20,653 nt of DNA, taken from the NCBI GenBank assembly GCA_964550165.1, contig CAZJYC010000045.1, forward strand, positions 1 to 20,653, given 5' to 3'. This stretch comes from CAZJYC01 sp964550165. GTDB taxonomy: Bacteria; Acidobacteriota; Aminicenantia; Aminicenantales; Aminicenantaceae. Each line of letters begins with the position of its first letter. The first letter of the stretch is position 1. The position numbers and the translations under genes were made by a program. Positions 20,439 through 20,653 of this stretch are shown piece by piece. Below the pieces are notes generated by a model, which was given only the letters and a program-made list of their open reading frames with translations, was not told the DNA's origin and searched no databases.

Positions 20439-20653
20439 TTAAAATTTCGGAATCAATCCTGCCTGCTTGCACAGCTCATTGGCTGTAATCCTATCTAACA
20501 CCCTGTGCCTCTTGATAGGAATCGTTTTAGTATTATTCGTGAAAATTGAATGATTTTTCCCTTCCCGTAACAGGTAAAATCCGTTTTGCTCAAAATATCT
20601 AACCAAATCTTTGCGCTTAACCGAGATGCTAAATTTTGACAGGCATTTGCTCG
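20439..20653 (-). CDS. hicA: HicA-family mRNA interferase toxin, partial
   Basis: The minus strand is open from the window edge to TAA at 20439-20441, giving 70 residues. They read SISVKRKDLVRYFEQNGF, then LLREGKNHSIFTN, IPIKRHRVLDRITANELCKQ and AGLIPKF. This matches HicA toxins (double-stranded-RNA-binding-like fold): the G-x-x-H segment GKNH contains the catalytic histidine. HicA is normally 60-90 residues, so little of the N-terminus is missing. A HicB antitoxin gene would be expected beside it; none lies downstream in the window (20333-20438 has no gene), so it should lie beyond the right edge if present. Confidence 0.75.
   Translation of the reverse strand, partial: SKCLSKFSISVKRKDLVRYFEQNGFYLLREGKNHSIFTNNTKTIPIKRHRVLDRITANELCKQAGLIPKF

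Overview
This is bacterial chromosomal DNA with a Gram-negative-type gene set: an RND efflux pump fragment, a GspG-type pseudopilin-like protein, many exported proteins, a penicillin-acylase-type periplasmic enzyme, an ECF sigma factor and alanine racemase. Base composition is moderate, with clear Shine-Dalgarno sites and sigma-70-like promoters. Nothing here fixes the phylum. Large HEAT and NHL repeat proteins mixed with decayed IS91-like elements would fit an uncultured environmental lineage (Acidobacteriota or Aminicenantes, for example), but that is a guess.

Layout. At 1-2172 a minus-strand operon encodes an ECF sigma factor, a single-pass membrane protein in the anti-sigma position and an exported protein with a pseudopilin-G-like C-terminal domain that runs off the left edge. 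A GGAAC-N16-CGTC promoter precedes it. At 2173-3258 there are no intact genes, only debris: a promoter/leader repeat, the 3' end of a membrane-protein gene and a decayed IS91-type transposase. At 3259-4648 a minus-strand cluster encodes three small exported proteins. At 4649-5543 lie a second IS91 remnant, a small repeated reading frame and another promoter/leader. At 5544-8333 is an exported HEAT-repeat protein of 929 residues. At 8602-9530 an inverted HEAT-protein tail is fused head to head with a truncated membrane-protein gene. At 9658-10818 is a minus-strand AAA_14/DUF4143 ATPase with a near-perfect promoter. At 10955-11700 are a long palindrome, an RND pump tail and another promoter/leader. 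At 11880-14663 is a membrane-anchored protein ending in a six-bladed NHL propeller. At 14664-15398 is more debris. At 15399-17492 is a secreted penicillin-acylase-family Ntn hydrolase. At 17535-18323 are a repeat, a third IS91 remnant and another promoter/leader. Then come a DUF2461 protein (18386-19081), alanine racemase (19178-20332) and, at the right edge on the minus strand, a partial HicA-type toxin.

How it fits together. The most striking theme is dispersed IS91-like right ends: a short motif resembling CGCTTTTTTGAGC, then TTGACA with a -10 about 17 nt on, then a roughly 70-nt leader. Such ends lie directly upstream of the HEAT, NHL and DUF2461 genes, so old transposon ends may supply promoters to unrelated genes. 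None of the three transposase remnants keeps the Tyr2 catalytic segment. The remaining intact genes (acylase, alanine racemase, ATPase) look functional and independent. I see no single coherent new defence or biosynthetic system. The candidates for novelty are the promoter modules, the structured leader of the NHL gene, the R3 repeat with a conserved reading frame, and the NHL protein's architecture.
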